From the NCBI RefSeq assembly GCF_000988205.1, contig NZ_LAYQ01000009.1:1-64000 (forward strand): a stretch of 64,000 bases of DNA, in the 5' to 3' direction. Numbering within the stretch: position 1 is the first letter of the stretch; each line of letters opens with the position of its first letter. The notes under the pieces are model-generated. The model was not told the DNA's origin. It made no database searches and was given only the letters and a program-made list of their open reading frames with translations. A program made the translations under genes and the position numbers. Of this stretch, positions 45,665-55,368 are shown piece by piece. This DNA is from Corynebacterium minutissimum. GTDB lineage: Bacteria; Actinomycetota; Actinomycetes; Mycobacteriales; Mycobacteriaceae.

Positions 45665-46990
45665 TTAGTTTGCGCGGATGGCTTCGGCCAGGACCTGGAG
45701 GCCGTCGCGCAGGGTGGACTCGTTGATGACCAGCGGCGGCAGGAGGCGGATGACGTTGCCGTCCAGGCCGCAGGTGAGGATGAGCACGCCCTGCTCGCGG
45801 CAGGTCTTGGCCACCTTGGCGGTGAGGTCAGCGTTCGGCTGGTTGTTGTCGTCGACCAGCTCGATGGCGATCATGGCGCCGCGGCCACGGACCTCGGCGA
45901 CGGTGGTGAGCTCAAGCAGCGGCTCCAGCTCTTCGCGGATGATGGCCTCGATCTCGCGGGCGCGGGAAGCCAGATCCAGCTCCTCCATCTCCTCGAAGGC
46001 TGCCAGGGAAGCAGCACAGGCCACCGGGTTACCGGCGTAGGTGCCACCCAGGGAGCCCGGGTCCGGGGCATCCATGATTTCTGCACGACCGGTCACGGCG
46101 GACAGCGGCATGCCGCCGCCCACGCCCTTGGCGGTGGTGATGAGGTCCGGGATGATGCCCTCGTCATCGCAGGCGAACCAGGAACCAGTGCGGCAGATGC
46201 CGGCCTGGATCTCATCGGCGATGAAGACGACGCCATTGTCGGTGCACCATTCCTGCAGTGCCGGGAGGAAGCCCTTGGCCGGCTCGACGAAGCCGCCCTC
46301 GCCCTGCACCGGCTCGATGATGACGGCAGCCAGCTCCTCGGTGCCGACGTACTGCTCGATGTAGCGCAGGGTGCGCGCTGCAGCCTGCTTGCCGTCGAGG
46401 CCGTCGCGCAGCGGGTAGGACATCGGCGCGCGGTAGATATCAGCGGCCAGGGTGCCAAAGCCCTGCTTGTAGGGCTTGTTCTTGGCGGTCATGGTCATGG
46501 TGAGGTTGGTGCGACCGTGGAAGGCGCCGTCGAAGACTACGACGCGGTTCTTGCCGGTGTAGCGGCGAGCGATTTTGATGGCGTTCTCCACTGCCTCAGC
46601 ACCGGTGGAGAAGAGGCAGGTCTTCTTCTCGTGGGTGCCCGGGGTCAGCTCGTTGAGCTTCTTGCAGACATCAATGAAGCCCTGGTACGGAGCGTTGAGG
46701 AAGCAGGTGTGGGTGAGGTGGCTGGCGGCCTCGGCGACGGCCTTGGCAACGCGCTGGTTGGAGGCGCCGACGGAGGTCACGGCGATGCCGGACGCGAAGT
46801 CGACGATGGTGTTGCCGTCGACGTCGACAAGCACGCCACCGTCACCGTCGGTGATGTAGGAGGGGTAGCCCGGGATGACGCCAGCGGCGACGTCTGCTTC
46901 ACGGGCGGCATTCAGCTCCTGGCTGCGGGGGCCAGGGATTGCGGTGGAGACATTCCGCTCCTGGGGGAGGCGGTGCTTGAGATCCTGCAT
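45665..46990 (-). CDS. gabT: 4-aminobutyrate aminotransferase, copy 1
   Basis: 441 residues; GGAG eight bases before the ATG. Class III PLP aminotransferase: FASGIAVTSVGASNQRV, FSTGAEAVENAIKIARRYTG, FIADEIQAGICRTG (PLP Asp) and TTAKGVGGGMPLSAV (PLP Lys), GGTYAGNPVA. Moves the amino group of GABA or a similar omega-amino acid to 2-oxoglutarate, yielding succinate semialdehyde. Divergent from a PucR gene and first in an operon with the BVMO and hydrolase. Clearly similar to the copy at 50197. Confidence 0.92.
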   Translation of the reverse strand: MQDLKHRLPQERNVSTAIPGPRSQELNAAREADVAAGVIPGYPSYITDGDGGVLVDVDGNTIVDFASGIAVTSVGASNQRVAKAVAEAASHLTHTCFLNAPYQGFIDVCKKLNELTPGTHEKKTCLFSTGAEAVENAIKIARRYTGKNRVVVFDGAFHGRTNLTMTMTAKNKPYKQGFGTLAADIYRAPMSYPLRDGLDGKQAAARTLRYIEQYVGTEELAAVIIEPVQGEGGFVEPAKGFLPALQEWCTDNGVVFIADEIQAGICRTGSWFACDDEGIIPDLITTAKGVGGGMPLSAVTGRAEIMDAPDPGSLGGTYAGNPVACAASLAAFEEMEELDLASRAREIEAIIREELEPLLELTTVAEVRGRGAMIAIELVDDNNQPNADLTAKVAKTCREQGVLILTCGLDGNVIRLLPPLVINESTLRDGLQVLAEAIRAN

Positions 46991-47092
46991 GCTGTCTGCT
47001 CCTTAATACTCGGAATTTTTTATGACGTGGGTCATTCTGACGGCTAGACTTCAGAAGGGCCATAGACAATCTGGTGAAAGAATGGTGAGAAA

Positions 47093-48629
47093 TTGTCCAC
47101 ATTGGATAAGGGGGTAGCTGCCGGACTAGAAGAAGGAAACGTTTCTCTCAGATGGTTGGCTAGCCAACCCGATCTGGGGATTGACGTGCTGCACGATTGC
47201 GAGCGGCCGTTTTCCGTGATGCACCCATGTGAGCTGCGCGATCCCCGCGAGTTTGTGGGCTCGGGGGCTGTCATCCTGCTCACTGGTATGGCCTTTGAGG
47301 GGCAACCCGATCAGCTGGTGGAGTACGTTCGCAGGGTGGCCGCGGGGGGGAGTGACGGGGGGTGGCTTCGGCGTTGGTTTAGCCTTCGCCGAGGTTCCAC
47401 CCGGCATGGTGGAGGCCGCCCGGGACTGCGATATTTCACTCTTCACGGTGGCGCGGCGCGTGCCTTTCGTCTCCGTGCTCGCGCGTTTGCACGACGAGTT
47501 GCAGCGCCAGCGGGAGGAAGGCTTGGAGCTCTTCATTGCTCAGCAGGGCGCGCTCAACGACGCCGCCGTGTCCGGCCTCGACGCCCTCGTGGACAAAACC
47601 AGCCGCCTGCTGGGCGCGCATACCTGCCTAGTGGATAAGGATGGGCGGGTCTTCGCGCAGTCGAGCCACCCCGGGCTCCCACCGGTGGAGTGGGGTCCGG
47701 TGATTGCCGATACCCGCGCCCAGAACTTCTATGCCGCTCGCCGCGTGGGCGGGTGGAATGTCTTGGCCCAGCGCTTGGCCGACCACGGTGCGCGCTCCTT
47801 CGGGCTGCTGGCGGTGGCGCGTGAGAGTTTCGGTGTGAACGAGCGCGCGCTGCTCAAGCAGGCCGCCGGCCTGGCGGAGCTTACCGTGAAGCGCCCGCAG
47901 GAATTACGGCGCACCCAAAACGAACTCAACTCCATGGCGATGGCCATTCAGTTGGGTATGGACCAGCCGGAGGATCCCATGCGCCGCATCTTCCGGCTCG
48001 TGGGCGATGCACAGGGCCGCGTGCGTCCGGTACTGGTGAAATCGGAGGGGGAGCGTGCCCACCAGCGCTTCCTCCACGCCTTGGACGCCCGCCTGCAGGA
48101 CCACGGGCGCTTGCTTTTCGAATACACGCTGGATAAATCCTCTAGCCTCCTGCTTTTCAGAGGAAGCCGCACAATGAAGAACCTGCAGGACTTGTTGCGC
48201 GATATCCGCGGTAGCAAGCGCATCGTCGTGGGTCAGCCCATGCCGTGGGCCGAGCTGGGCGTAGGCATTGTCCGCGAACTAGAGTCCTTCGCTTTCGGGC
48301 TTCAGCCCGGGATGTTGGCGGGGCCAGAATCGCGGACGTTGAGCTGGACTAGGGATCCCAGGGTCAAGGGCGCGGTGCACAACCGGGCCGAAGAAACCTG
48401 GGGCAAGGTGCGCGCTCACGACGCGGAGCACGGCACCGAGTTGGCGGAAACCCTGGAGGTCTACCTGCGTGCGGGCGGGCATGTGAGCCGAACCGCTGAG
48501 GAGCTTCAATCACACCGGCACACCGTGCGCAAGCGCATCGCGGACTTGGAGGATCTCCTCGAGGTGGACCTCAAGGACCCGCTCGTGGCGGCGGAGCTAC
48601 TGATTCTCGGAGTGAGTGTTACGGACTGA
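47093..48629 (+). pseudogene. PucR-family regulator, frameshifted in a G7 run
   Basis: Restored length about 511. N-terminal PucR sensor domain (VSLRWLASQPDLGIDVLHDC, SGAVILLTGMAFEG, GLAFAEVPPGMVEAA) and C-terminal helix-turn-helix GHVSRTAEELQSHRHTVRKR. The frame changes at a run of seven G at 47344-47350; with six G the domain reads through. The listed start, TTG 47093, is uncertain because conserved sequence begins near codon 17. Divergent from gabT copy 1. The run is a candidate phase-variable site or a sequence error. Confidence 0.82.
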
Positions 48630-48633
48630 AGCC

Positions 48634-50079
48634 CTAAGAGTCGATGCTGAGTAAGAGGAGTTCCGCACGGGTGACGGGATTGCCCAGGTCCACCCCGCAG
48701 AGGTTTTCTACCTTGTCTAGCCGGGCGCGCACCGTGTGGCGGTGAACGCCCAGCTCCGCCGCAGCGGTGGCCAAGTTGGCGTTGCCCACGAGGAAGGCGC
48801 GCAAGGTAGCGAGCAGCTCGGTGTTGTGCTGCGCGTCGTGGGCGGCCAAGCGGCTGACCGTGGCCGCGCGCCGGGCGCCGAGGGCCTCCGAGACGCCGGG
48901 TTCCACCAGCCAGGTAGGCGCAGCAGAATCAAAGGCCGCTACGGTGCCAAGGGGCAGGCTGCGCGCATGGCTTTGAAGAGAAGACAGCAGTGCTGGGTTC
49001 AGCTCCTGCCACGCAACACCCCGAAGGGCGGAGACGCGAAGGTAGCGCGACTGTTTCTTGAACAGGTGTGAGGTTGCGGTTCCCGGAGGAAGCATGAGAA
49101 GTGCAGAATCCTGTTCCGGGCGGACGAAGCTGTGCGGCTCGGTCTTGCCGATCTCACTCACTGTGCGCGCGAGGCGTGAGGGGGTCGAGGCTGTGAGGTA
49201 GAGGATGTCCACGAGGTCGTGGCTATCAATCAAGTGAAAGGCCGCGTGCAGGGCGGGGGAGTCAACGCCGGCGAGCTGGGCATCAAGCGCTAGCGCCCCG
49301 AGAATAGCGTGGTTGTTGCCATCGGGGTGATCAAGCAGCAGGCTGGCCAGACCCGATAGATGCCGGATGAGCGCGCGCGAATAGGAATCGAACTTCTCCG
49401 AGCGCCTGGCGGCGACGGCCCAACGCCGGCCCGCGGAGCCGAAGGTGCTGGTGATGGTGGCACCTGTGCTTGTCGACGTCCCCGTGCCCCGCCCCGTCTG
49501 CTCCGCGGCCTCCACCGCGGCGTCGGCCGCACTGAGCTGGCCGCGATCGCTGCGGCTGAGCACCGCTCCGGAGGAACTGGCTACTGCTACAGCGGCGCTG
49601 AGTTGATTGCTCGCCTCATCGATGAGCGCTTGGATGCCCGACACAGCTGCGTGATTGAGGCGCTCTTGTTGGCGGTGGAAGGTGAAGTGCGCATTGTTTT
49701 CGAGGCGGGCCTGTTCCTGGGCTACCGCAGTAGTGATGGACACGAAGCGGGTGGCGCGCGGAATCTCAAAAAGGGTGAGGTGATGCTGGGAACAAGCACG
49801 GGTCAGTACGGGTGGTACCTCGGCGAAGGCGAGTCCGGTACCGAAACCAATGCCGTGTACCCCGGCTGCGGCGAGAGCAGCGGCATAGTGCTCGAAGCCT
49901 TCCGGGTCGTCGCGGAAAACGAGCCCCAGAGTGAGCATGAGCGCGCCGGGAGAGGTGAACTCGGTGGGGTCCGCGAGCTCTGAAGCGTGGATGGTGCTGA
50001 ACGCGGGTTTGCCCTCAACGAGCGGGCGCAGGTTCAGCGAGTGCTGGTTGGTGAGCCAGCGGAAGGAAATCTCACTCAT
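48634..50079 (-). CDS. PucR-family transcriptional regulator (gabT2 divergon)
   Basis: 481 residues from ATG 50079. PucR sensor domain (ISFRWLTNQHSLNLRPLVEG, IHASELADPTEF, FGTGLAFAEVPPVL), CdaR-like middle, and C-terminal helix-turn-helix ATAAAELGVHRHTVRARLDK. A paralogue of the regulator at 47093, colinear over the N-terminal domain. Divergent from gabT copy 2; the stop codons of the two PucR genes face each other five bases apart. Confidence 0.9.
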   Translation of the reverse strand: MSEISFRWLTNQHSLNLRPLVEGKPAFSTIHASELADPTEFTSPGALMLTLGLVFRDDPEGFEHYAAALAAAGVHGIGFGTGLAFAEVPPVLTRACSQHHLTLFEIPRATRFVSITTAVAQEQARLENNAHFTFHRQQERLNHAAVSGIQALIDEASNQLSAAVAVASSSGAVLSRSDRGQLSAADAAVEAAEQTGRGTGTSTSTGATITSTFGSAGRRWAVAARRSEKFDSYSRALIRHLSGLASLLLDHPDGNNHAILGALALDAQLAGVDSPALHAAFHLIDSHDLVDILYLTASTPSRLARTVSEIGKTEPHSFVRPEQDSALLMLPPGTATSHLFKKQSRYLRVSALRGVAWQELNPALLSSLQSHARSLPLGTVAAFDSAAPTWLVEPGVSEALGARRAATVSRLAAHDAQHNTELLATLRAFLVGNANLATAAAELGVHRHTVRARLDKVENLCGVDLGNPVTRAELLLLSIDS

Positions 50080-50196
50080 GGTGGACAGGCTACACAGTTG
50101 TGGGCTCAAAATTTATACACCCTGTCGATAGTGTCGCAAGGGTGGTAGGGGCCACACTAAGTGGCATCCTATTCATCCCAACACAAAAGGAAGACC

Positions 50197-51525
50197 ATGC
50201 AGGAACTTCAGTACCACATTGAGCAGTCCCGCCACCTGGGCCAGCAGGTCCCGGGTCCGAAGAGCGCCGCCCTGGATGAGCGTCGCAAGAATGCCCTCCC
50301 CGCGGGCATGGCGCCCTCGCTTCCGGGCTACGTGGTGGACGCGGATGGCGGCATTCTTGCCGACGCCGACGGCAACCGCTTCATCGACCTTGCCTCCGGC
50401 ATCGCCGTGACCTCCGCTGGTGCTTCTAACCCGGCCGTCGTGGCCGCGGTGCAGGAAGCTGTTGCACACTTCACCCACACCTCCTTCACCATTTCCCCGT
50501 ACGAGTCCTACGTGGCCGTGGCAGAAAAACTCAACGAGGTCACCCCGGGTGATCACCCGAAAAAGACTGCGCTGTTCAACTCCGGCGCGGAGGCTGTTGA
50601 GAATGCCGTGAAGATTGCCCGCAACTACACCGGCAAGCGCGGCGTTGTCGTCATGGACCGCGCCTTCCATGGACGCACCAACCTGACCATGGCGATGACC
50701 GCCAAGCAGTCGCCCTACAAGAATGGCTTCGGTCCCTTCGCGCCGGAGATCTACCGCGCCCCGATGTCCTACCCGCTGCGTGACGGCCTGAGCGGCGCCG
50801 AGGCTGCCAAGAAGACCATCACCATGATTGAGCAGGAAGTCGGCGCAGCCAACCTGGCCTGCGTTGTCGCTGAGCCGATCCAGGGCGAGGGCGGTTTCGT
50901 CGTCCCTGCCGAGGGCTACCTCACAGCAATCCAGAAGTGGTGCAACGACAACGACGTGGTCTTCATCGTCGACGAGATCCAGGCAGGCATGATGCGCACC
51001 GGTACCTGGTTCGCCTCCGATCATGAGGGCATCGTTCCGGACATGGTGACCATTGCGAAGGGCATTGCCTCCGGCATGCCGCTGTCCGCAGTGACCGGCC
51101 GTGCGGAGATCATGGATGCTCCGCAGCCGGGCGGCCTGGGCGGTACCTACACGGGTAACCCGGTGGCTTGTGCTGCTGCGCTGGCAACCTTCAAGGAGTT
51201 CGAGGAGAAGGACTTCGGTGCACGTGCCCAGAACCTGGAGAAGATTGCCCGCGAGGAGCTGGAACCCATCCTGGGCGATGAGCGCGTAGCAGAGTTCCGC
51301 GGCCGCGGCGCCATGCTCGCCCTCGAATTCGTTACCGCTGAGGGTGAGCCGGATGCTGAGCTGGTGCACAAGATTGTCGACGCCGCCAAGGCCGAGGGCG
51401 TGCTCATGCTCACCTGCGGCCTCGACCACAACGTCATCCGCTTCCTGCCCTCCCTGGCTATCCCGGAAGACCTGTGGCGTGAGGCGCTGCAGGTCGTCGT
51501 CAAGCAGTTCAACGAGTACAAGTAA
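50197..51525 (+). CDS. gabT: 4-aminobutyrate aminotransferase, copy 2
   Basis: 442 residues; AAAAGGA before ATG 50197. Same class III aminotransferase as copy 1: LASGIAVTSAGASNPAV, FNSGAEAVENAVKIARNYTG, FIVDEIQAGMMRTG and TIAKGIASGMPLSAV with the PLP Lys. In Corynebacterium glutamicum gabT, gabD and gabP are linked; here a permease follows directly and an aldehyde dehydrogenase lies a little further on. The product would be succinate semialdehyde if GABA is the substrate. Confidence 0.92.
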   Translation: MQELQYHIEQSRHLGQQVPGPKSAALDERRKNALPAGMAPSLPGYVVDADGGILADADGNRFIDLASGIAVTSAGASNPAVVAAVQEAVAHFTHTSFTISPYESYVAVAEKLNEVTPGDHPKKTALFNSGAEAVENAVKIARNYTGKRGVVVMDRAFHGRTNLTMAMTAKQSPYKNGFGPFAPEIYRAPMSYPLRDGLSGAEAAKKTITMIEQEVGAANLACVVAEPIQGEGGFVVPAEGYLTAIQKWCNDNDVVFIVDEIQAGMMRTGTWFASDHEGIVPDMVTIAKGIASGMPLSAVTGRAEIMDAPQPGGLGGTYTGNPVACAAALATFKEFEEKDFGARAQNLEKIAREELEPILGDERVAEFRGRGAMLALEFVTAEGEPDAELVHKIVDAAKAEGVLMLTCGLDHNVIRFLPSLAIPEDLWREALQVVVKQFNEYK

Positions 51526-51538
51526 GGCGACTGTAGTT

Positions 51539-51562
51539 CTCACCCGGCGATGGCCGGGTGAG
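51539..51562 (+). terminator. Hairpin after gabT copy 2
   Basis: CTCACCCGGC/GCCGGGTGAG with a 4-base loop, followed by TTCACGTTTT. Lies in the 78 bases between gabT and the permease, so it may weaken rather than fully stop read-through. Confidence 0.6.
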
Positions 51563-51603
51563 TTCACGTTTTAATAGCCATTTAAAAGTCATCGGAGAAG
51601 TCT

Positions 51604-52833
51604 TTGTCCAACAACATTTCTGTGCCGCAGAAGGATGAGTCCACGGCGGAGTTCAAACCCGCGCTGTCCTTCGTGCAGGGCATCGCCCTCATCTTCGGCA
51701 CCAACATCGGTGCTGGTGTCCTCTCTATTCCTTATGCTGCCCGCAACGGAGGGTTCCTCGCACTCGTTATCGCTTTGCTGATAGCAGGCACCCTCACGAC
51801 CATTTCCATGCTGTACGTGGCGGAGACAGCCATGCGCACCAAGGCGCCGCTGCAGGTTTCCGGATTGGCGGAGCATTACCTAGGGCAGTGGGGCCGCTGG
51901 TTGGTTTTCGTGGCCATCATCGTCAACGGCATCGGTGCGCTGATTGCCTATGCTGCTGGTTCGGGTGACTTGATCAACAACATCTTCGGGTTGCCGCCGC
52001 TACTCGGCACGCTGATCTTCTTCGGCTTCGGTTCGTGGGTGATGTACCGCGGCCTGCACACCACGGGTGCAGCTGAGGGAGCCATCACTGCCGGTATGGC
52101 GATCATTATCGCGGTGCTGTGTGGATGGACAATCCTGGGACCGGGTATCAAGGCTGAGAACCTGCTGGTTCTTCATCCCTTCTTCATTGTCCCGATTCTG
52201 AACCTCGCGGTGTTCTCCTTCCTGGCGCAGTATGTGGTTCCGGAGCTGGTACAAGGAATGGACCCGGCTAAGCCGCAGCAGACCGCGCGGGCAATTGTGC
52301 TCGGCATGGTGGTGACGGGCTTTACCTTGGCGTTGGTTCCTTTTGCCGCCCTTGGTCTGCTTGGCATGGAGGTCACCGAGGTGGTGACCATTGCCTGGGG
52401 TGAGGCCCTTGGTCCAGTGGCCTACTACATGGCCAATATCTTTGCGCTGGCTGCCATGCTGACTTCGTTCTTGGCGATTGGTTTTACCACCATGCGCAAC
52501 GTCTTGGACATCTTCCACTGGGAAGGCGTGAAGGGACAGCGCATCGTAGCGGTGGCGCTGACGGTTGTTCCGCCATTGGTGATTTCCATTGCTGGCCTCG
52601 GCGGCTTCGTTGCGGCATTGTCCTATGCCGGTGGCTTCGCGGGCGCCATCATGTCCGTCATCCCGGTGATGCTGCTGCACGCCTCCCGTAAGAAGGGCGA
52701 CCGCGACCCGGGTTGGAACGTGGGCGGACTCGCACACCCGGTAATTCAGGGCACCATCATCGTGGTTTATGTCTTGGCCTTCATCTACTCGATCATTTCC
52801 ATCCTCGGGTTGGTGCCGGCAGGCTGGGCTTAG
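51604..52833 (+). CDS. Amino-acid permease (aromatic amino-acid permease-like)
   Basis: 409 residues with 11 membrane spans, from TTG 51604 (GGAGAAG upstream). IALIFGTNIGAGVLSIPYAA is the N-terminal signature of the HAAAP/AAAP group; YVVPELVQGMDPAKPQQT and LTSFLAIGFTTMRNVLDIFH follow. It probably imports the substrate of gabT copy 2 (GABA or an aromatic amino acid), as it follows this gene on the same strand. Confidence 0.85.
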   Translation: MSNNISVPQKDESTAEFKPALSFVQGIALIFGTNIGAGVLSIPYAARNGGFLALVIALLIAGTLTTISMLYVAETAMRTKAPLQVSGLAEHYLGQWGRWLVFVAIIVNGIGALIAYAAGSGDLINNIFGLPPLLGTLIFFGFGSWVMYRGLHTTGAAEGAITAGMAIIIAVLCGWTILGPGIKAENLLVLHPFFIVPILNLAVFSFLAQYVVPELVQGMDPAKPQQTARAIVLGMVVTGFTLALVPFAALGLLGMEVTEVVTIAWGEALGPVAYYMANIFALAAMLTSFLAIGFTTMRNVLDIFHWEGVKGQRIVAVALTVVPPLVISIAGLGGFVAALSYAGGFAGAIMSVIPVMLLHASRKKGDRDPGWNVGGLAHPVIQGTIIVVYVLAFIYSIISILGLVPAGWA

Positions 52834-52879
52834 GGCCGGCTTTTAGATGCGGCACTTTTAGACGCGACGAACTCGCCTA

Positions 52880-52941
52880 GTTGCCAAAGTTCGGGCCAGA
52901 TCTTGAGTCAGGAGCGTTGGTTTTGGCAGAACGGGCAGTTG
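52880..52941 (+). repeat. 62-bp dispersed intergenic repeat, copy 1
   Basis: Begins GTTGCCAAAGTTC and ends GGGCAGTTG; about 85 per cent identical to 60530-60591 by eye, in the same orientation, with inner complementary parts TTGCCAAA and TTTTGGCA that could form a hairpin. Both copies lie downstream of plus-strand genes. Confidence 0.7.
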
Positions 52942-52965
52942 TAGCCCGGCCCTGGAACTAGACCA

Positions 52966-53029
52966 TGCCGAAAACACGAAAAGGCTGGGCTGCTCCCCAT
53001 ATCAAGGAGCGGCCCAGCCTTTCGGCATG
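52966..53029. terminator. Bidirectional terminator, extended palindrome
   Basis: AAAGGCTGGGC-GCTCC pairs with GGAGC-GCCCAGCCTTT (52980-53022), flanked by CATGCCGAAA and CGGCATG, which extend the stem. T runs follow on both strands. Separates the converging permease and SnoaL-like genes. Confidence 0.88.
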
Positions 53030-53058
53030 CTGCCTAGGTTTGCAACTGAGGCTACGGC

Positions 53059-53832
53059 CTAGAAGATGCCGTGCTTATGAAGCGCCTCGTCATCGGACGG
53101 GACCTCAGAAATGGCATCCCACATTTCGACGAGCTTGCCGTCCTCGACGCGCCACAGCTCGCAATAGGAATGGCGCGCACCAGCGATGCTGCCTTCGGAA
53201 TGGGTCAGAACGAACTGTCCTTGTGCAACCGTGCGGTGGATGCGCTCATACTCTAGACCTTCGCCATCCTCCTGCAGCTTGGTGAGGAAATCGACACAGT
53301 TCTGAGCGCCATCGGCGATATCAGGGGAGTGCTGGGCAAACTGATCATCACGGGTGTTGTCGATGAAGCCGGAGTAATCAGCGCCGATGAGCGAGCGGGT
53401 GAAGAACTCGATGACGAACTCTCGGTTCTGCTCGGTGAGGCTCTCATCACCGATCTCGGTAGCGCCATCGAGCTGCGTGCGGCCGCTTGCGTTCGGTTCT
53501 GCCAGGGGAACGAGGTTGTCCCAGTGCTCGACAATCTTGTCTCCCTCGACGCGGTAAATATCGAAACCGACGAAGGGCTCATCCTCGATGCCGTCGAAGC
53601 GACCATGCAAAGCGACGAGGCCGTTGGCTTCGTCGGCAATCACCCGGGCGTTGGTGTACTTCAGGCCCTCGCCCAGATCCGTGACAAACTTCTTGAGACC
53701 TTCTGCATCATTAGCGATGAGGGGAGAGTGCTCCACGAAGTTGTCGGCGAAGTGCTTGTCCAGGACGGAGGTATCGTGGCCGTCGAAAAGCGCGGTGTGG
53801 ACCTCGAGAACGAAGTTTCCTAGTGACGTCAT
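53059..53832 (-). CDS. Tandem SnoaL-like (NTF2-fold) protein
   Basis: 257 residues; GGAG before the ATG. Two repeats of the SnoaL/NTF2 fold: 1-115 (FADNFVEHSPLIANDAEGLK, FDIYRVEGDKIVEHWDNLVP) and 135-257 (FAQHSPDIADGAQNCVDFL, ELWRVEDGKLVEMWDAI). Each half keeps the Asp/His pattern EHSP/QHSP and EHWD/EMWD. Members are small-molecule isomerases, hydrolases or binding proteins. Coupled to the aldehyde dehydrogenase (nine-base gap). Confidence 0.87.
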   Translation of the reverse strand: MTSLGNFVLEVHTALFDGHDTSVLDKHFADNFVEHSPLIANDAEGLKKFVTDLGEGLKYTNARVIADEANGLVALHGRFDGIEDEPFVGFDIYRVEGDKIVEHWDNLVPLAEPNASGRTQLDGATEIGDESLTEQNREFVIEFFTRSLIGADYSGFIDNTRDDQFAQHSPDIADGAQNCVDFLTKLQEDGEGLEYERIHRTVAQGQFVLTHSEGSIAGARHSYCELWRVEDGKLVEMWDAISEVPSDDEALHKHGIF

Positions 53833-53841
53833 GGGATCTCC

Positions 53842-55217
53842 TTAGTTGGCCACGAAGTAGGTGCGCTTGTTGACGAACTCATCCATACCGTAGGGGCCCA
53901 GCTCGCGGCCGTAGCCGGAGTTCTTCACACCACCGAACGGGACCTCGGCGCCCTCCGCCGCGTAGGTGTTGACGTTGGACATGCCGACCTCCAGGCGCTG
54001 GGCAATCTTCTCAGCGCGCTCGACGTCCTTGGAGAAGACGCAACCGCCCAGGCCGTACTGGGTGTCGTTGGCCAGCTCGAGAGCCTCTTCGTCGCTGCTG
54101 ACCTTGAACACGGTCGCCACGGGGCCGAAGAGTTCTTCGTAGTAGACATCAGAGCCAACCGGGACATCGGTCAGCACGGCGGGGCTGAAGTAGGAAGACT
54201 TCTCATCCGCAAGCTCACCGCCGACGTGCAGGGTGGCGCCGGCGGCCACGATGCGGTCGATCTGATCCTTGAGGTTTTCTGCCGCGCTGCGCGAAGACAA
54301 CGGGGTGTAGACGGTTTCGGAAGCCTCCTGCGGGGTACCAGGCTTCATAGCCTTTGCGAGCTCGACCAGCTCAGCGACGAACTCGTCGTAGATATCGTCC
54401 ATCACGATCAGGCGCTTGTTGGAGTTACACGCCTGGCCGGTGTTGTACATGCGGGTCTCCCACGCGTCCTTGGCTGCCTGCTTGACGTCATCGGTGTCGA
54501 GGATGACGTACGGGTCGGAGCCACCGAGCTCCAGTACTGCCTTCTTGAGGTTCTTCGCAGCCAGAGAGCCCACCGCAGCACCAGCGCGTTCGGAGCCGGT
54601 GAGGGACACACCGCGCAGCTCCTTGTGCTCGATGATCTTCTCTGCCTGCTCGTGGGTAGCGAAGACGTTGGTGTAGACGCCCTTGGGAACACCGGCATCA
54701 TCCATGATCTTCTGGATGGCAAGCGCGGAGCGCGGGCAGATGGTGGCGTGCTTCAAGACGATGGTGTTGCCCAGCATCAGGTTCGGGGCGGCGAAGCGCG
54801 CGACCTGGTAGTAGGGGAAGTTCCACGGCATGATGCCCAGCAGAGCGCCGATGGGGCGGCGCTGAATGTAGCCCTTGCCGTCCATCTCGACGGGGATTTC
54901 CTCGTCGGCGGCGAACTTGGGGCCGTTGTCGGCGTAGTAGCTAAAGATAGCGCCGCTGAACTCAGCCTCCTCGACGCCCTCGGAGATCGGCTTGCCCATT
55001 TCGGTAGCGATGATCTCTGCGAGCTCATCCTTGCGCTCTTCGAAGAGCTCGGCAACGCGCGTGACTACCTTGCGCGCTCCTCGATCGGGGTCTCGCGCCA
55101 GCTGAGGAATGCCTCGTGCGCGGAGTCGACAGCGGCCAGGACCTCCTGGTCAGTAGCGTGATCAAAAGTCTCGAGAACCTCACCGGTAGCGGGGTTTTCT
55201 ACGCGAAATCCGGACAT
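53842..55217 (-). pseudogene. NAD(P)-dependent aldehyde dehydrogenase (succinate-semialdehyde-like), frameshifted
   Basis: Restored length about 458 residues. ATG 55217 follows GGAGG. Starts FRVENPATGEVLETFDHATD, typical of GabD-type enzymes; after the break it continues VVTRVAELFEERKDELAEII, MPWNFPYYQVARFAAPNLML, VSLTGSERAGAAVG, LELGGSDPYVIL and nucleophile Cys in NTGQACNSN. One base is missing near 55074, where EERA should run into KVV. Oxidises an aldehyde to the acid. A well-spaced promoter lies 45-70 bases upstream. Confidence 0.87.
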
Positions 55218-55260
55218 TGCTTCATCCTCCAATGATTGAAGTGTGTATGGGTTGCGCCCC

Positions 55261-55289
55261 ATTATGGGGTTGTATGTGACTTATTGCAA
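55261..55289 (-). promoter_or_regulatory. Sigma-70-like promoter of the aldehyde dehydrogenase gene
   Basis: On the minus strand TTGCAA (55284-55289) and CATAAT (55261-55266) are 17 bases apart, 44 bases before the ATG. Matches the housekeeping consensus well, so the dehydrogenase and SnoaL genes can be transcribed apart from the upstream operon. Confidence 0.6.
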
Positions 55290-55368
55290 GGTCCTTGCGT
55301 TTTATGTCATTTGTCTCAGTATGGGCTTATGGGGCACTTGGGCTGAGGGGGTGAAAGAAGGAGGCCAC

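Noticed and set aside
44459..47047. 862-codon open frame opposite the BVMO and gabT genes
   Set aside because: Antisense to two clear enzymes; amino-acid content is that of a reverse-strand shadow.
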